Source: Purpureocillium takamizusanense (lineage: Eukaryota; Ascomycota; Sordariomycetes; Hypocreales; Ophiocordycipitaceae). From it: 64,000 nucleotides of DNA. The DNA lies in the NCBI RefSeq assembly GCF_022605165.1, contig NC_063074.1:2073501-2137500 (forward strand). Direction: 5' to 3'. The notes under the pieces were generated by a model. It had not been told where the DNA came from and ran no database searches. It saw nothing but the letters and a program-made list of their open reading frames with translations. The position numbers were made by a program, and so were the translations under genes. Of the stretch, positions 10,471-23,415 are shown in pieces (within the stretch, counting starts at the first letter, position 1; each line of letters starts with the position of its first letter).

Positions 10471-13400
10471 AGGTTATATGAACCGTCAAATGGACAGTGT
10501 TTCCGAGCGTTCCACGGATGCCAGGTTGTAACACAGCTCCTACAGCTGATTGATGTGAAACAACGTGTAGGAGAGGACTTGGTTGAGCGAGATGGATGGT
10601 TTCGAGGGCCAACAGGGGCAATCCAAAAAGCTAAATGGCGGAGAACGAACGTCGTCTGGGTGTCGAACCGTAGCATGGTGGGAACGAAGCAAGGTCGTCC
10701 TTCTCGACGAAGATGATTGTCGATTCGGCCTCAAAGGCCACGGTTCCTGCCACCGCAACCACGGCCAAGGAGAGTGCTGCACGTCCCATACCTCCCAGCT
10801 TTGACCACGCGCTCTCTCGCTATCCGGGGAACTTGGGTATGTCGCACAAGAACGGAAAGAGTATCTTACCCATATCGATGTGTAAAGAGCGTTCGACTGG
10901 TCCTTGAAAGAATGGAGTTCGGGGACGGGCGGGATCTGGTCGAGCAGGGTCAGCAATGGTTTTGAGAGGAGGGTAGCTGCAATGATGTCGCGAAGATAGG
11001 TGGTGGGAGCGAAGCACGGCGCGCAACGACGCAAGAGAGATGGAGTAGCCGACAAGGGTATCTCGAGGAGGACTGGGCGGAACATCCGTCACCAATGCCA
11101 GCTACATTCTGATTTCGCTGCAGCGAGTGGTGGTGGTGATGGCCGCGGATGCGGGAGTAAGGGGGCAGGGCTAGTGCACGAACCTAAAGGGGGAAACTCC
11201 AGGAGAACCCGACAGCTAACGAAGGACGCGTGTCAGAGGATTCGAAGAAGGGCTCACGGGCGAAGCAGGTGGCCACGAATCGTCGACAAAGGATGCCTCG
11301 GCGGCGTCGCTGGCGTTGTCGACGAGAGGAAGTAGCAATGGTGATTGATTTGGGGGGGGACGAAGTGGAAGTGAAGTCAAGGTCAAGATCGAGACGAGGG
11401 ACGAGGGACAGTGGGAAGGGGAAATTTGGGGGGAGGGGGGCGTGCGCCGTGCGGGATCTGGGGCGAAAGGGGGGCGCGGCGAGATGGAGGCTTCCAGTTT
11501 GGTGCGCTGGCCGTCCAGAGGCGAGTACCTACCTGCACCCACTCACTGTATGTAACACTTGAAGGTACTACAGGTGGGAGGGGCCTGGTCACCAGTCGAC
11601 CCGAACCCCGTTTGCTGGGCAGGGCAGCACCATTGCGGGTATTCGTACCTCCTTAGGCATGTAGTTTGACGCCTTCAAACTCACACAAACGGTACACTCG
11701 GGTCCGGACATGAAGGCCGCAGTCTCCTTCCCAGCCAGCCATTCCGATTCCTGGCTTGGTGCCGGCCAGCTCGTATGAGCATCGAGCAGGCAACATGGCC
11801 GTCGGGTGCCTTCAGTGGAAGCCTCAGTGGAGGCCAGCCAACCTGGGCGGCGCCCGCAGCCTTGGGCGCGCCTCGTCGAGTCCTCCAGGCCTGTCCCATC
11901 GGCAACACTGGCGCTCCATAATAAGGACAAGGCCAGTGTGCCTGGCTGGCCCCTGGCGGCCACCTCGACGGGATGCTCACCTCATCTGAGCAGGTTTCCT
12001 GACGGGCAGGGCAGCGCCTTGCACACCTCACATCCCCCCCGAATATCGCTCCTGGGCCGCAGCAGCAGGCGCTGGCCTGGCCGCACGGATTGGTCCTGCC
12101 ATCTGGCCTCGCGGGCGCAACTTGTCCACCTCGCCTGCCAGGCCAGGCCAGGCTGGCCCCGGGCTCCTGCAGTCCCGCACTTTTGTAGGTACAGTATAGG
12201 TAGGTACCTTATCAGGTTGTCCATTGTGCGCAGGGTACCTACGTGCTACGGGAGAGCACACGGCAGGCCAGCGAGCGAGGTCTTTGGCGTAGGAGGAAAG
12301 GGGGTTCGTGGCCGCCCTAGCACCTTCGCGGACTAGTGGCGACAAGGGTAGTGGCTGCGCTGGAGAGTTGGAGGTTCAACCCAACGGCAGGGACACTGAG
12401 CGGAGCTTCGTGATTGGGCGCGGGCCCTGGGCTGCTCCAACCCGAGACCCTGGGGGGGTGGGAGGTTTCTCAGTGGCCTGCTCTGTGGGGAGAGGCCGTC
12501 TGGGAGATGAAGGGTTCAGGGGGGGTTGGGCAGGCAGTTAGTTCTGCTGCAGCCACCGAGCTCGCAGACTTGCCGGACTTTTGGTGTGCATCCACTGAGA
12601 TCCCACTCGCATCAAGAACGTCACCAGACGCGTTTCGCCTTGTGGACGACACGGTTCGGTACGTCTCTGTACATGCCCACAGCCGGTGCTTCATTCGTGT
12701 TTCCGCGCGCGCGACGGGAAACGCCACAGATGAATCAATCTCGCGTCGTCGCTCGTCGGCGGAATACTGCGTGAAACGTGGCGCGTGGGGCCTTCCCGTC
12801 GGCAGTCCGTTCCGCACATGTACGCACGTAGGCACAATGCGACGCTTGGGTTGCTTGCCCACCCAGAGCAGAGGGCGAGCTCTGCTGTGCCGTCTCATTC
12901 TATTTTAGCCTTGGTTGGCATGCCTTGTCTTGAGTGCTTCCTATCTGACTGAAACCGGCGAGAGTCGGGACAGGCAAACACCAAGGCGGAGAGGGCAACG
13001 ATGACGACGATGGCGACGAGGTTGTGCAGGCACGTTGGAGCAGATGGGGAGCAACACGGAGCGTGTGGGCGCGCCGGCTTCGCACAAGATGTCTGAGTCT
13101 GAGGTTCTTGCTACCCCCATCTTTCTGGCGACGTGCGTCTACCCAAAAAAAAGGGTGCACTCGGTTCTTCTTCCTTCTCGTCGCCCGCGCCAGTCTCAGT
13201 TGCTCATCGTCCGCCATGCCGCCAGTAGTCCAATTCAAACTCAATCCTCGACGAGGCATGTCTCTTGCTAGCAGAGCACAGGTTGGCAAATCAATGGACA
13301 ATTGCGCTGTTCTGCTGAAAAGCAAGCAAAGCCGCCGCGCCGCCCAAGAGAGAAAAAAAAGGAGAGAAGCCAGGCGTTTATAGGACCCCAAATCAAACTC

Positions 13401-14710
13401 GACGACTGCCTCCGGGGAACCTAGCAAAGACCCTGGTTCTTTGGCGGCATTGCTTTTGGCAGCCTCGAACGGATCGTCCACGAGCGGCGTCGGCAATTTT
13501 CGCACCCTCTATTTGTTTCCTTTTGGTTCATTTTTTTTCCTTGCTTGTCCTTTCTTTGTGGGCAATTTTGGGTGATCGTCCCAGGAAACACCCCGCCTTG
13601 ATCCCTGAGACACATGAGATGACGCCTCGATAGCCCCTGCTTGTGGTGCACGGGCGCGTGTCATCCCGGTTACCGAGGCTGGGCCACATCAATCCACCGC
13701 ATTCTGGGTGCCGCATCTGGGGCGAGCGCGTTGATTCCACCGCTCACTCGCTTGGACAGTATGTACGTTGGTCCGCCGTCGCGCTGCGCCCCTCCCGCGA
13801 ATGATCCGTGGCACCATGATGAGCATACCTAATGGTGGACTTCGCACATACTTTTGCTGCATGCACGATATTCTCTGTCTGCTGCGCGTTGGCCGCCCCG
13901 GTGGTGCAGCCACTTGGGCATCGACGTCCAAACAGAGTAGTACACCGCTTCGCACGCGTTGGTCCATGTCTCGTGACGCGCTGCCAGCTCGACTTCGATT
14001 TGATGCCGTGGGCCAGCTCGCATGCGCTTCCGCGTAGTAACTTAGTAGATGCTGCTGTACGACGCCGCTCGTGTTCTGCTCCAGTCCCGCATGCATGTTA
14101 CGAGGTACAGTACGTTAGTACTTAGTATTGTGGTTCTTCTTTCGGCAGCGACGCACTTGCGCAGCAACCCATGCTGCTCGACACGCTTCGTACTCGGCAA
14201 GATGTGGTGCGTGCTTGAATGCCACTCATAGTTGTCATGCGCGTCCCGGGCTGGTTGTGCGCGACGAGGGGATCTATCGCATCTCACGTCCAGCTGAGCC
14301 TCACTCCGCCCAGCTGGACATGACTACGAAGTACCGAGGGACATGATGCATGGGAGGTCGCCGCTGCAGGTAATATCAATGTCCCGTGTCTGCCCGTCGT
14401 ATCACGAGCAATGGCCCTGAAACTGGTTTCCAGACTGGCCTGTGAGGTACGTGCAGGGTAGGCCGCCCAGAATGGGCTATTCGCACGAGAAAAGTATATT
14501 GCCTCTCGATTACGGAGAATTAGAGTGTTGAGTTTCTATGACGAGCATTTTCCTTATCCATACACACGGAGCGGCGGGAGACATCTGGTATAGTCAATCT
14601 CCGCTACTCTTCTACAAAGCCACATCTCACTTAATTTACAACACCGTGACTGCCCAAAATCCTTCCAAATGCATCCACGAGCATGTAGTCGGTACATGCC
14701 AGAAGTCTCA
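10471..14710. other. Gene-poor intergenic region
   Basis: 4.2 kb upstream of the septin gene and downstream of hem15. The first few hundred bases (to about 11.1 kb) are pyrimidine-rich on the septin strand and probably hold its promoter and leader. A G-rich stretch lies at 11351-11475, and GGTACC/GTAC motifs cluster at 11.5-12.25 kb and near 14.1 kb. An open frame of 201 codons at 12900-13505 (minus strand) has no recognised motif. No RNA gene recognised. Confidence 0.6.
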
Positions 14711-16103
<1,393 letters not shown>

Positions 16104-16618
16104 TGCGACTGCGACGTATTATTGAAGAAAGAAGCAATGCGGGCAAGGGGTAATATTCTGAAATTCAGTAGGGCGAGGGTAGAGCGGCCGGCTGGTTTAA
16201 AAGCGACGGATTTCCTTTCCGCGTGGTTGACGGAACTCCGAGGCGTCGGTAGGCGGCATGGGCGTCAATGCTAAGCCGGCCCGTCGGGGCCATGATGCAA
16301 TGAGATTCTTTGCTGAGCAGACATTCTGCCAGTTAGCAGAGTACGGCGGCATTCCGTTGAACTAGGTGGAATTTCGGAGTACTTTTCTAAGCGCCGTATC
16401 AACTGGCCAATGGCGAGGTGCGTAATCTTCGTCAGCGCCGCACGTGATGTCGCGACAGTTGGCGCGGGTCGTGGCTGCCTGGGGCGCGTTTGCCTGGAGC
16501 TGGGGCGGCGTGTGCTCCACCACCCTGGCTGCTTTACGCGCGGATGGCTTGTGATAACGAGCACAGCACCTCCTGACCATTATGTAGCTCTTTCACCATC
16601 AGAAATCAATCATCGACA
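16104..16618. promoter_or_regulatory. Shared divergent promoter of hem15 and ku70
   Basis: 515 bp separate the two start codons. A CCAAT pentamer lies at 16407-16411 on the plus strand, about 210 bp before the ku70 ATG; CCAAT boxes are bound by the Hap complex in fungi, but this one is untested. Experimental start sites are unknown. Confidence 0.5.
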
Positions 16619-18666
16619 ATGGCCGACGGAAATTCAGACTGGAGGCGCGAGGATGATGATGAGGGCGAGCAGGAAATTGACGAAACTGTAAGCGCCATGA
16701 CGGCAATGCAGGACCGTTTGATGAGCTGACCCGTTTACGCAGAGCTACAAGGCCCAGACGGATGCAATAATCCTCGCCATAGATGTCAGCGAGTCAATGC
16801 TGGAGTCACCTCCGGTTTCGGCTTCGAGGAAGGCCGACCGAGACAGCCCGTTGGAGGCGGCCCTGAAGGTCGCCTATCACCTCATGGAGCAGCGCATCAT
16901 CTCCAATCCCAAGGACATGATGGGCATCCTGTTGTTTGGCACGGAGAAGACCAAGTTTCAGACGGACGGCAACGTTCGGGGAGGGCTAGGCTATCCAAAC
17001 TGCTATCTGTTCATGGACCTCGATGTGCCCTCTGCAGACGACGTCAAGGCGCTCAAGTCTTTGGTCGAGGAGGGTGAGGATCAGGATGAGGTCCTCATAC
17101 CTGCTGCAGAGGGAGCCTCAATGTCTAACGTACTGTTTTGCGCAAACCAAATATTCACAACCAAGGCGGCCAACTTTGGTAGCCGCCGCCTGTTCATCAT
17201 CACGGACAACGACAACCCACACTCGTCTGACAAAGCGGCCGCATCGGCTGCCGCCGTACGGGCCAAAGACTTATACGATCTCGGTGTCACGATTGAACTC
17301 TTTCCGATAATCCGTGGGGACGTCACCTTTGATCTAGCCAAGTTCTACGATGTGAGCCTGGTCTTGCCCCCGCATTAAGGTATATCTCTGACAAGGCCTA
17401 TAGGATATCGTCTACCGCGATGCCTTGGCTGAAGCGAACCTGGGCACCGTCTCTGTTTCCAAGTCTGGGGATGGGTTGAGCCTTCTTGGGTCACTAACAT
17501 CTAACATAAACTCCAAACAGACACCCAAACGGGCATTATTCTCTAACCTTCCACTGGAGATTGCTCCAGGCCTGCGAATTTCGGTCAAAGGGTACAACGT
17601 TCTGCACCGCCAGACTCCGGCTCGGACATGTTACATTTGGCTCGATGGAGACAAACCACAGATTGCGGCCGGCGAGACCACTAGAATTGCTGAGGACACC
17701 ACGCGGACGGTAGAGAAGAACGAGGTCAAGAAGGCGTACAAATTCGGCGGGGAATATGTCTATTTTTCACCCGAAGAGCAAAAGTCCCTGAGGGACTTTG
17801 GCCCGCCTGTGATCCGCATCATTGGCTTCAAACAGCGGCGCCTGCTTCCGTCCTGGGCTGGCGTGAAAAAGTCAACATTCATATACCCCAGCGAGGAAGA
17901 CTACGTTGGTTCGACGCGTGTCTTTACAGCTTTGTGGCAGAAGCTTCTCAAAGACGACATGGTGGGCTTGGCATGGTGTGTGGTGCGGGCAAACGCACAA
18001 CCAATGCTCGCGGCCATCGTGCCGTCCAGGGCACCAGTGGATGAGGGATCCGGGACGCCGTACTTGCCAGCCGGGCTCTGGCTATACCCACTCCCATTTG
18101 CGGATGACTTGCGGGATGTCAAGCCACCAGAGAGTGTGCAACGGAGCTCAGATGAGCTGCGGTCCAAGGCCAGGGTCGTTGTACAGCAGCTGCAACTGCC
18201 CAAGGGCCTCTATAACCCAGCCAAGTATCCCAACCCTGCACTGCAGTGGCATTACCAGATCCTCAAGGCCTTGGCTCTGGAGGAAGAGGTGCCGGACGAG
18301 CCAGAAGATGCAACAAAGCCCAAGGGCAAGACAATGAGCAAGCGAGCAGGCGGCTATATGCAAGAATGGCACGAGCTGCTGGAGGAAGAGGTGAAGACGG
18401 TGGCGTCGACGAAGGCACTTAAGCGACAGGCTGGGGATGAGGGTGAGGCGGAGCGGCCGGCAAAGCAGAGGAAGACGGCTTCGGAGAAGCCCAATGCGTC
18501 GTCGATGACGACGTCACAACTCAAGGCGGTGGTGCAGAGTCAAGGGATCGTGAAGATGACGGTGGCACAGCTGCGGGACGTGGCCGGCGCCAAGGGGCTG
18601 AGCACGAGCGGCAAGAAGATGGATCTCGTTGAAAGGATAGAGCAGTGGGTGGAGGAGAACACATAG
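16619..18666 (+). CDS. ku70: ATP-dependent DNA helicase II subunit Ku70
   Basis: Three exons: 16619-16687, 16743-17351 and 17404-18666, giving 646 residues. Ku70 with Ku80 forms the ring that binds double-strand DNA ends, starts non-homologous end joining and helps protect telomeres. The first 23 residues are acidic. The vWA-like N-terminal domain begins in exon 2 ([12 protein letters not shown]), the beta-barrel core follows ([18 protein letters not shown]), and the last 35 residues ([16 protein letters not shown]) form a SAP DNA-binding domain. The join at intron 2 gives F-Y-D-D-I-V-Y-R. Length fits the fungal Ku70 family. Nucleus. Confidence 0.95.
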
Positions 18667-19602
18667 GGCGCGGGAACGGGCAGGGTTGGCTATACAAGAC
18701 AAGGGCTAGGCAGGAGGCGAACACAGATATTAGTGTGGTGGTGGTGATGCCGCCTGTGCCGTTTGCTTTGAAACGGCTGTAATACTAAAGTGGCAGGGCG
18801 CCGGCCGGCCGGCTGAGACGTGGCAGCTGGCAGGCTCCAAACGTCTGCGTCTGCTTTCCTTGTAACTACCTTGGTGCTTCTCGCAGCGGTGTTGTAAGCT
18901 CCTCCTTCTTCAAGCTCCTTCAACAGTTCGTATCGCCACCTGCCCACGGCGATGGGCATGGTTTCCCGTCGCGTTCTGCCCTTTCTTTCCGCAACCCCTG
19001 CGCGTCTCTTATTACGCCATCGGTGGCAAGTGCGGCATCAGGATTGAGGTCCTACTGGCGGCAGCATCATCACGATGGCCGAAGCAGCCAAGCAGCTGCT
19101 GTCAACACCTCGTGCAGCGAGCGCGGGTGCCCAACTCGCTCTGCCGACACCGTGTGCGACGCCTGCTGTTGGTGGTGCCTGTAGAGGTAATACCAGCAAC
19201 CCGGCCGCTCAGGGGAGGAGCTGGGGGGCGCTGGACAACAGCAGGCGCACCAAGGCGCCGGCCAGTGGCAACCCCCCGTCGCCAACGCTGGCCGGAGCAC
19301 CAACCCGCAAATCACTGGCCGCGCGCCGCTACTACCAGCAGCAGCAACAGCAGCAGCAGCAGCAGCAGCTGCTGGAGCTCCACCACGGCCAACAAGAGGA
19401 ACCACCAGCACGGCGGCGGCGCCGACGACTCCAACAACGGCATCCTCTGCCTCCGCCACGCTCGCCAGCCTCGTCGCCGCAGTCCGCCCGCCGGCACACT
19501 GCCGCGCCGCCATCGACTCAACAAGAGCCCGGCGCCCAAGGTTACCTTGTGCGGCTGCTACGCGTGGTCCAATCCGCCCGTGCGGCCGAGCGCGAGCGCG
19601 AC
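18667..19602. other. Intergenic region and probable leader of the Zn2Cys6 regulator
   Basis: 936 bp between ku70 and the regulator. From 19075 the frame is open into the regulator, so part of this may be translated, but residues encoded here are a CAG-encoded glutamine run plus arginine/proline-rich sequence. It is treated as leader; see the regulator entry. Confidence 0.55.
19336..19370. repeat. CAG trinucleotide tract
   Basis: A run of CAG/CAA triplets about 235 bp upstream of the preferred regulator start codon. It would be a glutamine tract if the upstream ATG at 19075 were used. Confidence 0.85.
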
Positions 19603-22558
19603 ATGGCCGACTTTCTCGCGGGCTTCAACTTCGGCGCCGATGACGCCCTTCCCGCCGCGCCGTCGGCCTGCAACTCCATCGAGGATCTCCAGCTGCGCCT
19701 GCACGACGTCCTCGAGGGCAAGACGACACCGAATCGCGCCGAGCATGTCACCGCCACAGTCGACCTCGGCGCCGGAGCGGAGCTGACGCTCGACATTTCC
19801 CACGCTGAGAATGACGCCCTCGAGGGCCTAAGCAATGTCGACCCCTCGCTGGCCGGCCTCATCTCAGGCGGCGCCGTCGGTGACGGACAGCAAGGGGCCT
19901 TGAACCGCACCGTGAGGGTGTCCGATGTCATCTCCAACCAGCCCCAGGACTACCCCGTCCTCCAGCGAGCCATCGCCAGGCACATCATCGCCGCCGTAGG
20001 CGCCACCGATGGCAGCACATGGGCCATGCGCGAGATGTCCCGCGCCAGTCAAGGGTGGACCTTCACCTACCAGTGCAAGGACTCGGCGCAGCAGTGGCTG
20101 CGCCAGAACAAGACCAATTCCAAACATATCATCGCCGAGTACACCAACAAGGAGCCCGACCCGGTCCTCGCCAGCCGACCGGCGTTTGACTGTCGCGGCT
20201 CCGTCAGGATATCCTTCTCCCGCGACAACCGCGCCATATCCGTGAGCTACACTCACACGCCGCTGCACAGGACCGTCGCAGAGATTGCCGAGCTCTTCCG
20301 CCCACCGCCGCGGGAGACGGCACCCCCCAAGCCAGCCAAGCAAAGGACTCCCAAGAACTCGGGCGCCAGCAAAAAGCGCAACGGACCACGATCGAAAGAC
20401 GAGACGGGGACACCCAGGAAAAGGAAGAAGAAGAATAACGGCGATGCGCAGGCGGCAACGGGCGCAGATGAGCAACCCCTGGGTGAACTGGCACCGAACG
20501 GAGGCGAAGGCTCTGGTGCGAGTGGTCCACAGAATGGCCAGGCCCCAGCAGACTCTACTGCAGCCACGGGATCTTTCCCGATCAATATCACTCCCGAGGA
20601 GGCGGCCCGCCGACGCGAGTTCGCCATCCAGTTGCTCAGCGGCTCGGGCGTTGACCCTGACTCGCTCTCCACCGACCAATTCAACATTTTCGCCAACCAG
20701 TCTCCCGATCTCCAGAAAGAATCGCTCAACATGCTCGTCAAGTACGGCGCCGAACGGCTTCGCATCGTACACCCTAGTAATAGAGATACACCGACGTCGG
20801 CTCCGCCAGACCAGGCCTCTCAGTCTACGCCGTCGGGCCCTACAACGACCAAGGAGTTGGCGCCGCAGTCGCAGGATGAGACCGGCAATGGGCGCAAGCC
20901 CCGTAAGCTGGGCAAGTCGCGCAAAGCCTGCTTCCGGTGCAAGGAACGCAAGGTCAAGGTGAGACTGCCGCTTCCCAGCGGAAACATTCCACCTTCCTAC
21001 GCTAACATGCCCATGTGTATAGTGTCCGCGAGAAAGGCCGTCGTGTGCCGAGTGCGAGGGTGAGCGGCTCGCGTGCGAGTACCCGCCGCAGAAGCCCAGG
21101 AAGAAGAAGCCCAAGGACAATGCAAATGCCAAGTCAGAAGCCACGGTCCCGGCTGACTACGATGACGAGAGTGACGATGCGCCGGCGGACGAAGTCGCCG
21201 ATGCGGAGGATCAAGCCATGGATGACCAAGCCGAGGACGCTGCGGAAGAAGGGGTCAACGATATCGATCAAGACCATGCCGACCAAGTCGAGTACTCGGC
21301 CTACCCGCAAGTGCCGGTGTCTGATATGCTCACTCCAAGCGCCGATGCCCAGAGCCAGGGCACACATGGCGCGCCGGCAGGTCCGTACTTCCAGTCGGCG
21401 GCCTCTGACCTGGCCTTAGCCATGCCCGATGAGCCTTCAGTCTCTCAGCAGCTCTATCCCACCGGGTCGGGACTGGTCCTGCCGCAGGGGACAATGTACT
21501 ACCCGCCCCCGATGGAGCCGACAATCGACACGGCGGCGCTGCATGCTAACAACGGTGGCGCGAACCTAACAGTGGCTTCTCCCAAGCAGGCCAAGCAGCA
21601 AGCCAGGAACTCGCGTCGAAGCCTGCCGTCTGCCCAGTCCAACCTGCAGGCAGAAAACAGCCCGCCCGTACGCCACAGCACCGCATCTGCGTGGGCGTCT
21701 AGTATGGGCCAGGGCACCCACGATCCGGCCGCACAGACGACCGCTCCCTCGATGCCGCAACAACAGCGGGCTGCGTCGGCGCACCGATCCCGTGGCTCGA
21801 CGTCGAGGATCCCGGCCCACTCTCCTCGCGCGCAGGACGCTGTGGCACTGTCGCAGGCTGCGCTGGAGCAGCAGAGGCAGTCTCCTGTTGCGAACATGGC
21901 CATGAAAGCCGAGGCCACCCGGTCGGCGTCTGTCCAGTCGGCGGAGAGGCCCCGCGCCGCGTCCCGACAGACTCAACGAGCGCAAGCCGGCACTCCTCGG
22001 GGGGCCAGGCCCGCGACGAGCGCCTTCCAACCCCCTCCGCTGTCTGTGCAACAGCAGCAGCAACCACAGGCACCGGAGCCTGTCGTTAATCACTCGGGAG
22101 GCCACCACCGCGCTGACTCGACTAGCAACATGAACAATAACTCGACCGCGTTCCAAAGCTTCGGACGCTACGCGGACAACCAGGTTCGATCCGCGACGGT
22201 GGCATCGGCGGAGCGCATCACGTACGAGCCGTACTCGTATCAGCGCACCGCGAGCGCCGCCGCCGCCGCATATCCCACCTACGATTACGCTCATGGTACG
22301 ACGCAGTCCGCGACAACAGCGGTAGCTACGAGCATGTCGATGGACAACATGCACACGAACCTTGCGACGACATACCCCTCGCACGCTACGAACCCGTCCG
22401 CCGCCCTCTCGGCGGCCTCGCGCGCGAGCAACAACGCCTCGCCCAGCGTGGGACGGCCCTCGTACGGCTCGCCGCAGGGGGGTTTCAACGCTCTGCCGGC
22501 GGCGTCGCAGCCCACCCGCCAGGGGGCGCGCAGCTCCCTCGGCAAGCAGCACCATCCC

Positions 22559-22598
<40 letters not shown>

Positions 22599-22852
22599 CT
22601 CAGCACAATCAAAGCTGGTACGGCTTTGGAGGCAACAATAGTAGTAGTAACAACAACAACAATCACAACCACGGCGGTGGCGGCGCTAGCAGCAGCAGTA
22701 ATGATTACAACAACACAACACACCGCGGAGCCCATCGTGGGCAGGAACAACAACAACAACAACAACACCAGCAGCAGCAGCAGCAGCACCAACACCACCA
22801 CAATCACGCCTACGGCTGGAAGATGACGGATCACTGGGGTAACGTCTCGTGA
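19603..22852 (+). CDS. Large Zn(II)2Cys6 transcription regulator with low-complexity tail
   Basis: Two exons: 19603-20958 and 21023-22852, giving 1061 residues. The binuclear zinc cluster lies mid-protein: Cys443, 446, 453, 460, 463 and 470 (C-X2-C-X6-C-X6-C-X2-C-X6-C), with the intron exactly between Lys452 and Cys453. Basic K/R-rich sequence precedes it and an acidic stretch follows. Residues 125-225 form a compact, non-repetitive domain with Cys158, Cys197, His218 and His222 in a C-X38-C-X20-H-X3-H spacing. The last 400 residues are rich in Q, N, S and H, with tracts at 22561-22591 and 22640-22820. No fungal_trans middle domain is apparent. The frame is open upstream to 19075; the 19603 start is chosen because M-A-D-F-L-A-G-F-N-F begins the conserved-looking part. 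Target genes unknown. Nuclear. Confidence 0.82.
22561..22591. repeat. CAG tract encoding polyglutamine
   Basis: About ten consecutive CAG codons in the C-terminal part of the Zn2Cys6 regulator. Asparagine (AAC) and mixed CAA/CAG/CAC tracts follow to about 22805. Confidence 0.92.
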
Positions 22853-23415
22853 AGTGGGGGCGTGCGCCATTCTCGGAGAGGCAGAGGCAGAATCACAAAG
22901 TGTGGCAGGCGCGTCTCGCGTGTTCCGCGGGCAGTGGTGACGACGGCGGGGTGGTGGGGGAAAGCGAGCGAGAGCGGCGGCGTATGATACCTCACCAGAG
23001 ACGGAGATTGCTTCTGGCCGGCTACCACAAGCACAGATGACTTTTACGTGCGTGAGTTTGAGGCGTTGGAGGATAAGAACTTGTGGAAGCGTCCCGCTTG
23101 GCACGGCACCATGGTTGTGTTGATTGCCCTCGTCCATGATTCATATGGACGGGTAGGGGACTACATACTCAGCAACAACGGCGGGTACTGCGCGAGCACG
23201 GAAGCTCTTTGATCGTGCTCCGCGGATGAGCTCTATTCGTCTATTAATGGGCTCTGTTTCCCCAGCTACACTATATACTCCGAAAGACCCATCGAGGTCT
23301 CGCAATGTTGAGAGAGGATATTTTTTCAAGAAGCAAACGCTTGCTGAGATGCTAGGGTATCCCAGTTCATTATGCGTACATGATTGTCATGACATGTTGC
23401 AGAGGTGCCACTGCC
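22853..23415. other. Convergent intergenic region
   Basis: 563 bp between the 3' ends of the Zn2Cys6 regulator and the MFS transporter. Presumably 3' untranslated sequence of both. No gene seen. Confidence 0.7.

Noticed and set aside
12900..13505. 201-codon open frame, minus strand
   Set aside because: No recognised motif, arginine/serine-rich composition typical of out-of-frame GC-rich DNA, no supporting splice structure or neighbour link.
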